Source: Oscillospiraceae bacterium (GTDB lineage Bacteria > Bacillota > Clostridia > Oscillospirales > Oscillospiraceae). From it: a DNA stretch of 64,000 bases. The stretch spans positions 217,608-281,607 of the forward strand of contig JAHHRY010000002.1 of the NCBI GenBank assembly GCA_020025535.1, in the 5' to 3' direction. Made by a program: the position numbers and the translations under genes. The notes beneath the pieces were generated by a model, which worked only from the letters and a program-made list of their open reading frames with translations, was not told the origin of the DNA and ran no database searches. Numbering within the stretch: position 1 is the first letter of the stretch; every line of letters begins with the position of its first letter. This document shows, in pieces, positions 42,901 through 51,623 of the stretch.

Positions 42901-43431
42901 AACAACATCCTGTACCTGCCGGTCATCTCTGCCCAGACCCTGCGTATCCACGAAGGCGCAGAAATCCGGATTGTCTCCGGCCTGATCATAGGCATTTTCC
43001 AGAACACGATCCAGAACCATCCTGCGAATTTCCCTGCATTCGTTTTCATCGGCTACCCGAAAATCCCCGGAAATATCCAGCTGATAGGCATATTCCCGCA
43101 AAACATCTCCGCAGAATGCGTGCACGGTCGAGATTTTCGCCAGATACAGCCGCTGCATCTGCTTCTGCAAATGGCGGTTTTCCGGCTGTTCCGCAATTTT
43201 CTCTGACAGCTTAGCCGCAATTTTTCCGCGGAGCTCCGCTGCCGCCGCTTTGGTATAAGTAATCATAAGGAAGTCATCGATATTGGCAGGTCTGACCGGA
43301 TCAATCAGATATCCCATCAGTCTGTCCACCAACACTTTGGTTTTACCGGAACCGGCTGCTGCGGACACCAGCAAATTGCTTCCCCGATGCTCTACTGCTA
43401 TTTTCTGCTCCGGTGTCAGTTTCTCAGACAT
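39922..43431 (-). CDS. addA: Helicase-nuclease AddA subunit
   Basis: A 1169-residue UvrD-type helicase with a C-terminal RecB-like nuclease. It works with AddB to resect double-strand breaks and load RecA. Walker A is SAAAGSGKTK (Lys30). Helicase motifs include VDEYQDSNEVQD (Walker B), MSIHKSKGLEFPVVFLCG and VAMTRARDRLIM. The nuclease motif near the end is TVIDFKTDYV. The length is normal. It overlaps the end of addB by eight bases. Confidence 0.97.
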   Translation of the reverse strand: MSEKLTPEQKIAVEHRGSNLLVSAAAGSGKTKVLVDRLMGYLIDPVRPANIDDFLMITYTKAAAAELRGKIAAKLSEKIAEQPENRHLQKQMQRLYLAKISTVHAFCGDVLREYAYQLDISGDFRVADENECREIRRMVLDRVLENAYDQAGDNPDFCAFVDTQGLGRDDRQVQDVVLAVYDSARCHLNPAAWLRRCVELVDTQHLEDASETVFGKFLMDRLFQWLDLQIPAMERCADMAEEAEGLEKPTALLRDTVYQLKHLRESTTWEEITRRKEIDFGNLRFPNKFPDEELKERIKAVRNHCKEGLAKHLKPFADVSGKVLDDLGSCTDAVRGLIDVVDTFGKEYQKAKQSRRVLDFGDLEHKTLDLLLGKNRSGATAVANEIGSRFREVMVDEYQDSNEVQDAIYGALTGKRHNLFIVGDVKQSIYQFRLADPGIFLAKYASYAPADEAVPGQDTKVLLSRNFRSGGGVLAAANDVFRLCMCPEVGGLNYGDGEMLREGIPHTPLGEPETELYCIEVQEETYPEEAAFVAHRIQELLDGSHYVRDGEALRRIRAEDIAILLRSPGSTGFYYQHALEKVGLRCATGGGMDLLKLPEIATLRAILQMIQNPRQDIPLLAAMASPVFGFSADDLAAIRGKNKKCAFYDSLLQYDGEKAADFLKTLTHLRDAVRHNSLMVLLEEILSLTNLEEVYAAMEDGEMRTANLQTFLQYAAQFESGGNRDLGRFLEHLDAMEEKGLITEGERSAPGCITIMSIHKSKGLEFPVVFLCGLSKAFNMESQRAKVLCHKEMGLGLSAVDQEKRISYPTIAKRAIAAQIGMDSISEEMRVLYVAMTRARDRLIMTYASDKLEKELSEIVTRLDMEGPKLLIQEAITFGDWVLMTALTRTEAGALFELGGKPEETSLREPLWSIRVTAAPTLTGCASEEAITSEMPPEVPEQLKQSLSFRYDHLPATISPSKQTATQRKGRMKDQEAAEYSEEPKHIVRAFRKPGFIENKVHGKTYGTAIHAVMQYIDYAACKDEASVKQEIQRLVEQQYITQEQGSLVNPQKIAAFFLTPLGKKICSGKEVIREFKFSILEDGEAYDPALKGEQVLLQGVVDCALVEPDGITVIDFKTDYVTEETMPIILNRYRPQVAAYAEALQRIYELPIKESLLYFFHTDQFCRV

Positions 43432-46400
43432 TGGTTTTTTCCTCCTTGTCGATTTCTTCCCAAAATCTCTGGGCGGTCATTGTCTTGTAGTTCCGCCGTG
43501 CTTCCACGGTTTCCGAATGGCAGATGGCTTTGTACGGACAGTAAGTGCAGGCATCGTTGTTCGGTCCTCTGGTATACGGATTCGGTTCCACATTTCCCGA
43601 GGCGATTTCATCTACCATCTCGCCAAGAAATGCCATAACATACTTTTTCAGTTTGCCCATCTGCACCCGGTCTGCCACGTCACCGGACAGGGTGCCGTCC
43701 TTTTTCCGGGTACAGCACAGGATATCCATTTTATCGGTAGGATCCATAGCTGTCAGGGAATCCTCATCCGCAAGGAGAAGTCCTTTCCGTTTCCAAAGGG
43801 ATTTCCGTTCCTTGGCTGCCTCTTCTTCCGTCAGCGAACCGTCCGCCGTTACATAGGGTGCCCGTGCCGGGAAATACTGCACGCCCGCAGGAACACGCTT
43901 TCCTTCGATTACACTTTCCCCCGCATCTTCCAGAGCAAACAGATACAGCAGCATCTGCAGCCCTACACCATTGAAGATGTCGCAGTAATCAAAGTCCTTT
44001 TTGCCGGTTTTATAGTCCACCACACGATAATATGTACTTTCTCCCCGCTTCCATATGTCCACACGGTCCACATAGCCGCGAAGTACCGCCGCCATTTTTC
44101 CGGCCGGAATGGGAATCGAAGGCATCTCGCTGCTGTCACCGAAGCCAAGCTCAAATTTTTCCGGCAGATAAGCCGATTCGTGCAGCTCCCGCCACAGTTC
44201 TTTTACGACCATTTCCAGCTCTCTGGCGTTTCGGCGGAAGAGATATTGCAGTCTCTGGGATTCCAGCTGGCTGAAATGCTCCTGTGTATACTCTTCTGAG
44301 TGTGCCATGGCAATGGAGAGCGTTTGATCCAAATCGACCGTCCGGAAGCCTCCAAGGGCCATCACATCCCGCGCCGTTGCCTCCAAAACCGCGTGCACAT
44401 AAGTACCAAATTCCGCCTGATCGACTGTGGCTTCCTTCCGCTCCTGCGCCCGGATACCATAGCGCAGGAAATAAGCCAAACGGCATTCTGCCTGCTGGTC
44501 AATCTGAGATGCAGAGAGGTTCAGCTGTCTGCCGTAAAGTCCACGAATCTGCTCCGGCTGCACAACACCCAATGCATAGCGCTTTCGCCTGAGCGTATCC
44601 CGGTATGCGTCTTCCACACCCAGCATCCGTGCTACGTCTTCCCGCTCCCATTTGGCAAGGTAAGCACCGGCAGAAACCGCGTCCGATATTATGGCCGCAG
44701 GATTGGGGCACGCCTGCACCTCGCCGCCGGTCATATCCGCCAGCCGTCTGTAAATAAAAGAAGGCTGAGAACTGCAGCAGGATAGTATGATTTTTTCCTC
44801 TGCTCCGCAGAACACACCGTAAATCTCCGTAAATTCTTCCTGCAGGCCATCCACAGCGCCGCCGGTCAAGGTCAGTCCCAGACTGCGGAGCAGCACACGC
44901 TCCTGGTCATTCAGAAGGCCTGTGGAGCCACCGTAACCCGGAAGATTTCCCTCATTGGCACCCAGCAGAACCAGACATTTCTGTTGCTGGCAGCGCATGG
45001 CGTTGGGTGCGCCCACGGTGACGGAATCCAATACCGGCGGGATAGTACCTACATCGTACTGGCTTAACAGCAGCTTCAGCAGACGGGTAAAAGACTCCAA
45101 ATCCCAGCAGGTTTCACCCAGTACGTCATGGAGCTGTTCAAGAGCATTCAAAAGAATCTCCCACAACTGATTCAGAATCTGGGCACTTCTGTTATCTCCC
45201 TCGGCGTCCATTGTTTCCGCCAGCGCCGAAATACGCTGGGCAAATTGGATTTCATCCAGGAAAGCATACAGGCAAATCACCTGCTGGCGCAGGTTTGTTG
45301 CATTTCTGAATCCATCGCTCAGTCGGACAAGAGGATCTATGACACAACTTCTGGCGGCATTCAGTTCTGCCATTTCCTGCCGGGAGGCTTCATCCCACTG
45401 TCCCGACAGTCCCCGGGGATGTGCCTTCCACTCTTCTTTCCAGCGTTTTCCCGAAATGCCCCAGATAACGCCATAGTTTTCCACCAGATCACAGGCATCC
45501 GCAGACAGCGGCGACAACGCACTACGCAGATAACGGAACACATCTCTTTGCTCAAAGCCGCCCAACGCAGTGTCCAGTGCCGCCAAAACGGTGGCAACCA
45601 CACCGGACTGCAGGATATCCTCCGTGCCGGACAGATAGATGGGAATACCGCATTTCCGGAACACCAGCCTCAGCATTGGTGCATAGGCATTCAGGTCTGT
45701 GCAGACAAGCGCAATGTCCCGATAGCGACAGCCGCTGCGTATAAGATTCATGATTTCTTCCGCCGCTGCCTGGCATTCCTGATATAAGGAGGCGGCTTTC
45801 AGAATTCTGACGTGCTCAGTCAGTTCCGGATGAAACTCCGTCTTTCCCTGAAACAGGCCGGAGCGAACCGGCTGCAGTACGGTTTCCTTTTCCTGAATCG
45901 TGCGAATATGTACTTCCACACCTGCGCGATGGGCACATTCAATCAGTTCTTTTGCGGTTGCTCCGGCCTTTTCAAAAGCAAGATCATGCGAACCGGGAAC
46001 ATCGCAGTTAAGGCCAATGGTAACGCTGGGACTGTACCGGATAAAATGCTCCAGAATCGCCAGATTCTGACGGGTAAAGTCCGGAAATCCATCCACATAG
46101 ACCACGTGTTCCTGTGCAAAATCGATGTCCTCCAGCTGCTCAAGCACCCAGGTCATCTGATCTCTGGGGTCCCGCTTTCCCCGACTGCAAAGGGTGTCAT
46201 AGCTCTCCAAAATCAGGGAAAGCTCTTCCAGCTTCTGGGACAGGGCTCCCTCCGTTTGTCCGGCAATCTCCTTCAGGTCTTCGGACGTGATACAGCAGCG
46301 TTTGAATTCATCCACTGCATCTACAAGCTCCGCCAGAAATTCCGGCTTGGTTTCCACAGCCGCATACGCTTTCAATCGGCTATGCAATTGTCTGGTAGCG

Positions 46401-46684
46401 GAGGCCATCGCAACCAGCCGACCTCCGTTATCCAGACATTCCACGGCTGCACTGCCAACCAGGTCGCATACACGGCTTGCAAGGCGGGTAAAAGTCAGGA
46501 CCTGTGCGTATCGGCTGGCGGTGTCCCCGGCAGCCATGCAGAGACGACGCTCTGTGTCATGGCTGATAAACTCCGGAACCATTAAAATCCTGCCCGGCTG
46601 TTTCTGCCGGACATCCTCCGCTATCAAATGCAAAATTTCTTCCCGATTGGCAGTCCAGTCCCTGCCTAGAATCAATGTCAGCAC
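43424..46684 (-). CDS. addB: Helicase-nuclease AddB subunit
   Basis: A 1086-residue partner of AddA with a UvrD-like fold lacking helicase motifs and a C-terminal nuclease. Nuclease residues are seen in YRVVDYKTGKKDF. A set of Cys near the C-terminus, CTYCPYKAIC, with an upstream Cys (QQAECRL), makes the iron-sulfur staple typical of AddB. I prefer the GTG at 46684, eight bases after GGAGG. A GTG nine bases further upstream lies inside that ribosome site. It is first in the addB-addA operon. Confidence 0.95.
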   Translation of the reverse strand: MLTLILGRDWTANREEILHLIAEDVRQKQPGRILMVPEFISHDTERRLCMAAGDTASRYAQVLTFTRLASRVCDLVGSAAVECLDNGGRLVAMASATRQLHSRLKAYAAVETKPEFLAELVDAVDEFKRCCITSEDLKEIAGQTEGALSQKLEELSLILESYDTLCSRGKRDPRDQMTWVLEQLEDIDFAQEHVVYVDGFPDFTRQNLAILEHFIRYSPSVTIGLNCDVPGSHDLAFEKAGATAKELIECAHRAGVEVHIRTIQEKETVLQPVRSGLFQGKTEFHPELTEHVRILKAASLYQECQAAAEEIMNLIRSGCRYRDIALVCTDLNAYAPMLRLVFRKCGIPIYLSGTEDILQSGVVATVLAALDTALGGFEQRDVFRYLRSALSPLSADACDLVENYGVIWGISGKRWKEEWKAHPRGLSGQWDEASRQEMAELNAARSCVIDPLVRLSDGFRNATNLRQQVICLYAFLDEIQFAQRISALAETMDAEGDNRSAQILNQLWEILLNALEQLHDVLGETCWDLESFTRLLKLLLSQYDVGTIPPVLDSVTVGAPNAMRCQQQKCLVLLGANEGNLPGYGGSTGLLNDQERVLLRSLGLTLTGGAVDGLQEEFTEIYGVFCGAEEKIILSCCSSQPSFIYRRLADMTGGEVQACPNPAAIISDAVSAGAYLAKWEREDVARMLGVEDAYRDTLRRKRYALGVVQPEQIRGLYGRQLNLSASQIDQQAECRLAYFLRYGIRAQERKEATVDQAEFGTYVHAVLEATARDVMALGGFRTVDLDQTLSIAMAHSEEYTQEHFSQLESQRLQYLFRRNARELEMVVKELWRELHESAYLPEKFELGFGDSSEMPSIPIPAGKMAAVLRGYVDRVDIWKRGESTYYRVVDYKTGKKDFDYCDIFNGVGLQMLLYLFALEDAGESVIEGKRVPAGVQYFPARAPYVTADGSLTEEEAAKERKSLWKRKGLLLADEDSLTAMDPTDKMDILCCTRKKDGTLSGDVADRVQMGKLKKYVMAFLGEMVDEIASGNVEPNPYTRGPNNDACTYCPYKAICHSETVEARRNYKTMTAQRFWEEIDKEEKTNV

Positions 46685-46752
46685 AGTAAGCACCTCCCGG
46701 GCGTATTTTCTCTATCATACCACATATGCAACTGGCTAGGCAACCGGAATTC

Positions 46753-47361
46753 TTATCTGCTGAAAATGTTCTCCAGCTTTCCAAGCATATCCAACAGGAA
46801 AAAGCGCACCTGATACCCTTCTTCCCGGACAACGGTACTCGTCAGAGCATCCGAGAAGCCGGCCTCCACAGCCGCCTCCTGAACCCCGCTGACTGTCGCC
46901 TGCGTACACAGGGTCGGAAACACAACGCACCACCAGTTTTGTCCCTTTCCTTCTCCGATGGTGATTCTCAGAGACTCATACACTCCGGAAGGAAGAGAAA
47001 ACGTATCGTACACCCGGGAAGGAAACTTTTCTTCCATAAAGGAGACAACAGCTTTCGCGTCTACGCCCAGTTCTGTCAGCACCTGATTGGCAACCGCCTC
47101 CAGCTGAGGCAGATGCTCTCTGATATATTCCTTAGCCTGTTCCACATCCCGGACGTCTTCCAGTGCCTCCTCAAGGGATTCCAGCACCGCATCCCGGACA
47201 GACAGCTTGATCTGCTGATCCGAAGCCGTATCCGATGCCGCTACCACATGAAGCCGAATCAGTTCATTATGGAGCTTTTGCCGGTCTGCAATCAGAGAGC
47301 CCACATACACCAAACATACCAGAAGCAAGAGGTATCCCAGAAATTTCATCCTTTTTTTCAT
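46753..47361 (-). CDS. spoIIR: SpoIIR, forespore signal protein
   Basis: A 202-residue exported protein, with a signal anchor at residues 6-24. It is made in the forespore and secreted to the intermembrane space, where it activates SpoIIGA to process pro-sigma-E. The family is recognised from LIRLHVVAASDTASDQQIKL, VRDAVLESLEE, and NWWCVVFPTLC with its conserved Cys. The substrate pair spoIIGA-sigE is encoded at 29386-30866. The only ribosome-like sequence (GGACGG) lies in the 3' arm of the terminator hairpin ahead of it, an odd arrangement. Confidence 0.94.
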   Translation of the reverse strand: MKKRMKFLGYLLLLVCLVYVGSLIADRQKLHNELIRLHVVAASDTASDQQIKLSVRDAVLESLEEALEDVRDVEQAKEYIREHLPQLEAVANQVLTELGVDAKAVVSFMEEKFPSRVYDTFSLPSGVYESLRITIGEGKGQNWWCVVFPTLCTQATVSGVQEAAVEAGFSDALTSTVVREEGYQVRFFLLDMLGKLENIFSR

Positions 47362-47363
47362 AA

Positions 47364-47403
47364 AAAAACACCGTCCATACTGAAATACCTTCAGTATGGA
47401 CGG
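47364..47403 (-). terminator. Terminator after ispE, abutting the spoIIR start
   Basis: CCGTCCATACTGAA at 47371-47384 pairs perfectly with TTCAGTATGGACGG at 47390-47403 around a 5-base loop. Seven T follow on the minus strand and run straight into the spoIIR ATG at 47361. Confidence 0.9.
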
Positions 47404-47415
47404 CTTTCGGAAAAA

Positions 47416-48273
47416 TTATACAGACTTAGCAATAAACACCATGGGATAGTTCTCTTTCAGCATATTGCAAATAACTGCAGCATACTCAAAGCTATCGGTC
47501 ATGCAGTATACTGCCGAACCGGAGCCGGTCATCTGAGAACCTATGGCACCGTAGCTGTTGAAAATGGACTTGATATAGTTCAGTTCCAGATGCTCTTCGG
47601 TAACCACAGGGTCAAACACATTGCACAGATTGCCCGCAATCTCATTCAGGTTGCCGGAAAGAATTGCCTTTTCCATGGCAACATGATCCGGACGCTTAGC
47701 AATCGCCTTCCGGTCGATCCTGGCGTACAGCTCCGGGGTGGACACGGAGAACTCCGGCTTGCAAACTACGAAGATGCATTCAGGAATATCGGGCATCTTC
47801 TTTAACCGCTCGCCTCTGCCTTCTGCCATGGCTGTACCGCACAGGGTACAAAAAGGAACATCGCTGCCAATGGTACCGCCAAGCTCTGCCAGTGCCGGCA
47901 GAGAGAAGGGGGAATCGTAGTGACGATTCAGCGCCCGCAAAACTGCTGCTGCATCTGCGCTGCCGCCGCCAAGGCCCGCCTGTGCAGGAATCCGCTTGGT
48001 AATGCGAATCTCAACACCATCCGGGTCTTTGCCGGTTGCATCAAAGAACAGCTTTGCTGCTTTCCAGGCCAGATTTGTTTCATCGGTGGGGATGCCTTCT
48101 TTGTCGCAATGGAGCTCCCAGGGCTTGCCGGTACCGATATCGATTTCCACATCGTCACGCAGAGAAATCGTCTGCATAACGCCTTTGATATCGTGGTAGC
48201 CGTCTTCCCGCTTGCCGAGAACATCCAGCGTCAAATTCACTTTTGCAAATGCACCTTCGTAAAGTGTGATCAT
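47416..48273 (-). CDS. ispE: 4-diphosphocytidyl-2-C-methyl-D-erythritol kinase
   Basis: A 285-residue GHMP kinase of the MEP pathway, phosphorylating CDP-ME. Motifs: FAKVNLTLDVLGKREDGYH at the N-terminus, the ATP loop PAQAGLGGGSADAAAVLRAL, and the C-terminal GSQMTGSGSAVYC. The length is normal. It overlaps the stop of the DUF1015 gene (ATGA) and is co-transcribed with it. It belongs to the same pathway as dxr and ispG, which are 25 kb away. Confidence 0.96.
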   Translation of the reverse strand: MITLYEGAFAKVNLTLDVLGKREDGYHDIKGVMQTISLRDDVEIDIGTGKPWELHCDKEGIPTDETNLAWKAAKLFFDATGKDPDGVEIRITKRIPAQAGLGGGSADAAAVLRALNRHYDSPFSLPALAELGGTIGSDVPFCTLCGTAMAEGRGERLKKMPDIPECIFVVCKPEFSVSTPELYARIDRKAIAKRPDHVAMEKAILSGNLNEIAGNLCNVFDPVVTEEHLELNYIKSIFNSYGAIGSQMTGSGSAVYCMTDSFEYAAVICNMLKENYPMVFIAKSV

Positions 48274-49508
48274 TTAATTTTTCTACCTTCCAGATAATAT
48301 CTCTTCTCACGGGCATGACCCATGGAGAATGTTTTTCTCGGCAGCACGCCGCCGGAAATCACGCCGCGGAACAGCTGATGCTTTTCCATGGAGGGCAGCA
48401 GGAAGCCAACGGAATTGGGCTTCTGTGCCAGCTCGGCAACTTCGTCGTCGCCATGGATATAGTCGATCTCGCAGGGATTTTCCTTCATCCACTTGTCCAG
48501 GAACTCCTGCAGAATAGCAACTGCCAGTTCACCGCGGCTGCGATCCAGGTACAGAGTACCGCGCTCGCTGCCCATCACGTAGGAAATGGCAAAGCCGTCA
48601 TCGGCGCAGATTTCCTTCATGTCGGCCAGCAGCTTCCTGCCGTCCACACCGGTGAGGATTCTGTGGATAGGCTCAAACACCTGAGAGTCATCATGGATAT
48701 TCTCCAGCTCCACCAGAGCGTATCTGGCGGGATGGTTGGACAGATCTACGCCGGGATTAGCCTGCTTCAGAGACTCATAGCAGCTCTTTGCAGTAGCCAG
48801 AGAGTGGTTGCCATCGCCGACAGCCAGGACAACAGGGGCGCCGTTCAAATCCGCATACTTTGCGGGAACGGAAGCAATGTAGTTTTCCAGACGCTTGTCG
48901 AAAGCGTCGGCAACTTCGCCCTGCACCAGCCATCCGGTGATATGTCCGCCGCCTTCCATCAGGTCAAAGTCATACAGAAGAGGAAGGCTATCCTTTACGG
49001 CAGCTACTTTCTCCAGCAGTTCCTTCTTGTCATCGTCCAGCAGCATCAGGACATGAGGGAACTCAATGCCGGCATCCTTACGGACACGCTGACGGGGAGG
49101 AATCCGCTCCAGGACCGTTCTTTCCGTAGCACGGATAGGAGAAACAGAGCCGTGATTATAGTCATACTGTTCCAGGTCAACTGCGCCAACCAGACCGGGG
49201 CGCACAGTACCGTTCTGAAGGGTACGCTCAACATACACATAGGAGTTGGGATAGGTTACGAAAACGTCCTTTGCCAGATACTCATCCATGGTTGCATTGA
49301 TGCGATTGATAGCACCAGCCTCATCCACGCTGCCGAGATCTGCCTCAGGCAGGATCATGTGCAGAGTCGACTCAGCATCACCAACGTTCTCGCGAACGCG
49401 CTTCCAGTAGGCGGCATCAGAAGTAAACTGGTCACAGGCGATGACTGCCCAGCGGCGCATTTCCGCTGTTTTGGGGAGCAAAATATCAGTGGTTCCAAAA
49501 ATTTTCAA
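48270..49508 (-). CDS. DUF1015 family protein
   Basis: A 412-residue protein of the DUF1015 (SerB-like, HTH_33-free) group found across Clostridia and many other bacteria. The conserved segment AVGDGNHSLATAKSCYE and ALVELENIHDDSQVFEPIHR identify it. The start I chose is the TTG at 49508 (reading LKIFGTTDILLP), nine bases after GGAAG. Frames further upstream include the promoter. No enzymatic function is established to my knowledge. In many genomes it lies near serA-type genes, which is not seen here. It is the first gene of an operon with ispE. Confidence 0.85.
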   Translation of the reverse strand: MKIFGTTDILLPKTAEMRRWAVIACDQFTSDAAYWKRVRENVGDAESTLHMILPEADLGSVDEAGAINRINATMDEYLAKDVFVTYPNSYVYVERTLQNGTVRPGLVGAVDLEQYDYNHGSVSPIRATERTVLERIPPRQRVRKDAGIEFPHVLMLLDDDKKELLEKVAAVKDSLPLLYDFDLMEGGGHITGWLVQGEVADAFDKRLENYIASVPAKYADLNGAPVVLAVGDGNHSLATAKSCYESLKQANPGVDLSNHPARYALVELENIHDDSQVFEPIHRILTGVDGRKLLADMKEICADDGFAISYVMGSERGTLYLDRSRGELAVAILQEFLDKWMKENPCEIDYIHGDDEVAELAQKPNSVGFLLPSMEKHQLFRGVISGGVLPRKTFSMGHAREKRYYLEGRKIK

Positions 49509-49544
49509 TTTGGGGCACTTCCTTTCGGTATTTTTGACGAGAAC

Positions 49545-49573
49545 ATTATAACGAACAATGTGCGATTCGTCAA
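49545..49573 (-). promoter_or_regulatory. Promoter of DUF1015-ispE
   Basis: TTGACG at 49568-49573 and a perfect TATAAT at 49545-49550 are separated by 17 bases. Its position supports the TTG start at 49508. Confidence 0.85.
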
Positions 49574-49645
49574 TCACAAAAGAATAATTCTCTTAGATAT
49601 TGGGAATTATATACACAGCCAAAGGAAGTTAAGGAGGTATGAACA

Positions 49646-49846
49646 ATGGATATTTTGGCACTGATTCTGAGCATTATCGGTTGTATCAACTGGGGACTCG
49701 TGGGAATTTTCCAGTTTGATCTGGTTGCATGGCTGTTCGGTGCAGGCAGCGTTGTCAGTCGTATCATTTACACAGTAATTGGTCTGGCTGGTCTGTGGTG
49801 CATCAGCTATTTCTTCCACAAGCCCCATGTCGGTCCCGAAGCTTAA
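49646..49846 (+). CDS. DUF378 family membrane protein, 66 aa
   Basis: A 66-residue protein with two hydrophobic helices (LALILSIIGCINWGLVGIF and IIYTVIGLAGLWCISYFF), separated by DLVAWLFGAGSVVSR. This is the DUF378 family (YuzA-like), whose function is unknown. NWGLVG and GLAGLW are the family hallmarks. The ribosome site AAGGAGG lies ten bases before the ATG. It stands alone between divergent neighbours. Confidence 0.9.
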   Translation: MDILALILSIIGCINWGLVGIFQFDLVAWLFGAGSVVSRIIYTVIGLAGLWCISYFFHKPHVGPEA

Positions 49847-49849
49847 AAC

Positions 49850-49877
49850 TGGCGGCAGCACCTAAGTGCTGCCGCCA
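49850..49877 (-). terminator. Hairpin terminator between DUF378 and the zinc-ribbon gene
   Basis: TGGCGGCAGCAC pairs perfectly with GTGCTGCCGCCA around CTAA. The T-richer flank is on the minus-strand side, so it mainly serves the gene at 49893, but it may stop the plus-strand DUF378 transcript too. Confidence 0.8.
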
Positions 49878-49892
49878 TCACTATTTCTGTAA

Positions 49893-51290
49893 TTAAGCAC
49901 TGGTTACCCGCACGGTACATTCATAAACAATGCCCTGATACTCCGCGTATACAACAGTGGAACCAACGCTTGCGCCCTTTACTCTTCCTCTTTCATCTAC
50001 AGTGCACACACCCGCGTTCTTGGCCTTAAAGGTAACATTTACCTTGGAGCCGTCTGCCTTGGAGTTAAGGCTGATGGTAAATGTCTCGCCGACCTTGATG
50101 GTAACATCTGTATGACTGAGCTCGTAATTGCTCTCAACGGGAGCTTTCACACCGGTGCAGCGTACAATGCAGGTAGCGGTGCTGCCCTGATACTCTGCAC
50201 GGATCTTGGTCTTACCATTACCGACAGCGGTTACCTTGCCGTTGACAACGGTGGCAATAGAAGGATCATCACTTGTCCAGGTAATATCAGAAGGCTCCAG
50301 AGGGCCATCATAGAGAGTCCAGGCAGAGCCATAACCATTCAGGGTGAAGTCGGTACGGTTCAACTCCAGCGCAATGGTCGGCTGGCTGGGCTGGGTAGGC
50401 TCCGGCTCGGTGGGCTTGGAAGGATTGGGATCAACAGGCTTGACACCGATATTGCACACGATCTTACATTCCACGGTATGACCACCGCAGGTGATACGGA
50501 TTATGGCCTCGCCATCGGCAACGGGAGTCACATTACCCTTATCGCTTACCTTAACAATGTTCTCATTGGTGGAAGAATAGTAAACGGTTTCGGTGGTATT
50601 GGAAGGCTCCAGAATGGGGCTCAACAGCTTGGTCTCATTGGGTGCGGTGAAGGTCAGCTCTGTCTGCTGAAGCGAAATATTCGTACAGGGAACATGTTCG
50701 CCGGGGGTCAGGGTGGAGTGAGAAGCATTGGGCTCATGTCCTCCCTCTTTGCTCAGGTTAATAATACGGATTGCAATATAGGCACAGATCACAATAATCG
50801 CAGCCAGCAGAACACCGACAATAATCATCAGTATCTTGTTGGACTGGCGAATGTCATCCTGACTGCGCGCAGGGGCGTGATTTGAAGACTTGTGCTTCTG
50901 GGGCTCATGTGCATTGGTATGCGCAGGACGCCGTCTGTCTGCGCCCTCGTCATGGGAAGATACCGGCTTCTGTCTACCCATGTCCTCATCCTCATAGGAA
51001 TACGCAAGGTCCTGTCTGTCCATGTCTTCCTCTTCATACTCACAATTATGTGCGGGCCGCTGGTGCTCTGTATGAGAAGAATGGCTTACACGAGGTGCTT
51101 CCTGCATACCCGCATTACGCTTACGGACATTGGCCGTAGAGAAGCGTCCACCCTTTACATATGCATGATGTTCATTATTATCACCAACGGACTGGCTGGA
51201 TACATCCGGCTTCGCAGTGCCGCAGATAGGACACTGTGACGCTGTATCCGGATATGCCGTGCCGCATACGTCGCAAATGATCTTGCTCAT
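49893..51290 (-). CDS. Membrane protein with N-terminal zinc ribbon and C-terminal BIG2 Ig-like domains
   Basis: A 465-residue protein. The N-terminus is a zinc ribbon (C6-x2-C9, C20-x2-C23). It is followed by a disordered, strongly charged linker (about 35-145) rich in His, Arg and acidic residues with imperfect repeats (DRQDLAYSYEDEDMGRQKP-like). One membrane helix lies near 152-173 (ILMIIVGVLLAAIIVICAYIAI). Then come three BIG2-like domains, two with the hallmark of a short Ser/Thr/Val-rich repeat (NENIVKVSDKGNVTPVADGE). The zinc ribbon must be cytoplasmic and the Ig domains external. It is divergent from the Ser/Thr kinase gene, and mirrors the design of the protein at 8405. The function is unknown. 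Confidence 0.87.
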   Translation of the reverse strand: MSKIICDVCGTAYPDTASQCPICGTAKPDVSSQSVGDNNEHHAYVKGGRFSTANVRKRNAGMQEAPRVSHSSHTEHQRPAHNCEYEEEDMDRQDLAYSYEDEDMGRQKPVSSHDEGADRRRPAHTNAHEPQKHKSSNHAPARSQDDIRQSNKILMIIVGVLLAAIIVICAYIAIRIINLSKEGGHEPNASHSTLTPGEHVPCTNISLQQTELTFTAPNETKLLSPILEPSNTTETVYYSSTNENIVKVSDKGNVTPVADGEAIIRITCGGHTVECKIVCNIGVKPVDPNPSKPTEPEPTQPSQPTIALELNRTDFTLNGYGSAWTLYDGPLEPSDITWTSDDPSIATVVNGKVTAVGNGKTKIRAEYQGSTATCIVRCTGVKAPVESNYELSHTDVTIKVGETFTISLNSKADGSKVNVTFKAKNAGVCTVDERGRVKGASVGSTVVYAEYQGIVYECTVRVTSA

Positions 51291-51338
51291 AGTTTACCTC
51301 CATCCTGATGCGCTGATGCACATTCCTTTGTCGTGATG

Positions 51339-51367
51339 ATTATATCATTCCCTTTAAAATAATACAA
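51339..51367 (-). promoter_or_regulatory. Promoter of the zinc-ribbon/BIG2 gene
   Basis: TTGTAT at 51362-51367 and a perfect TATAAT at 51339-51344 are separated by 17 bases. The divergent region of 333 bases to the kinase gene is AT-rich. Apart from the two promoters I see only a short TTATAATATG (about 51472) that lacks a well-spaced -35. Confidence 0.8.
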
Positions 51368-51563
51368 CTAGTAAATTGTAAAATTTTATGTAAATTTACA
51401 CCAGTCACCATAATGACCCTGAAACAGCAGTCTTTTACGGTGCGCTGCCCTTGCATCATCTTCTTTTCCCTTATAATATGTTATTATTTGCAGCACTTCT
51501 GCAGAATAAAACGGTAATTTTTTCAGGTATTTTCATAAACGACAAGTTTCAGACAGAAAGCTG

Positions 51564-51592
51564 TTGCATTTTACAGTATTTTATTTTATTAT
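51564..51592 (+). promoter_or_regulatory. Promoter of the Ser/Thr kinase gene
   Basis: TTGCAT at 51564-51569 and TATTAT at 51587-51592 are separated by 17 bases, 31 bases before the TTG start. Confidence 0.72.
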
Positions 51593-51623
51593 ATAGGGAG
51601 TTTTTTAACAGGAGGCGATAGAT

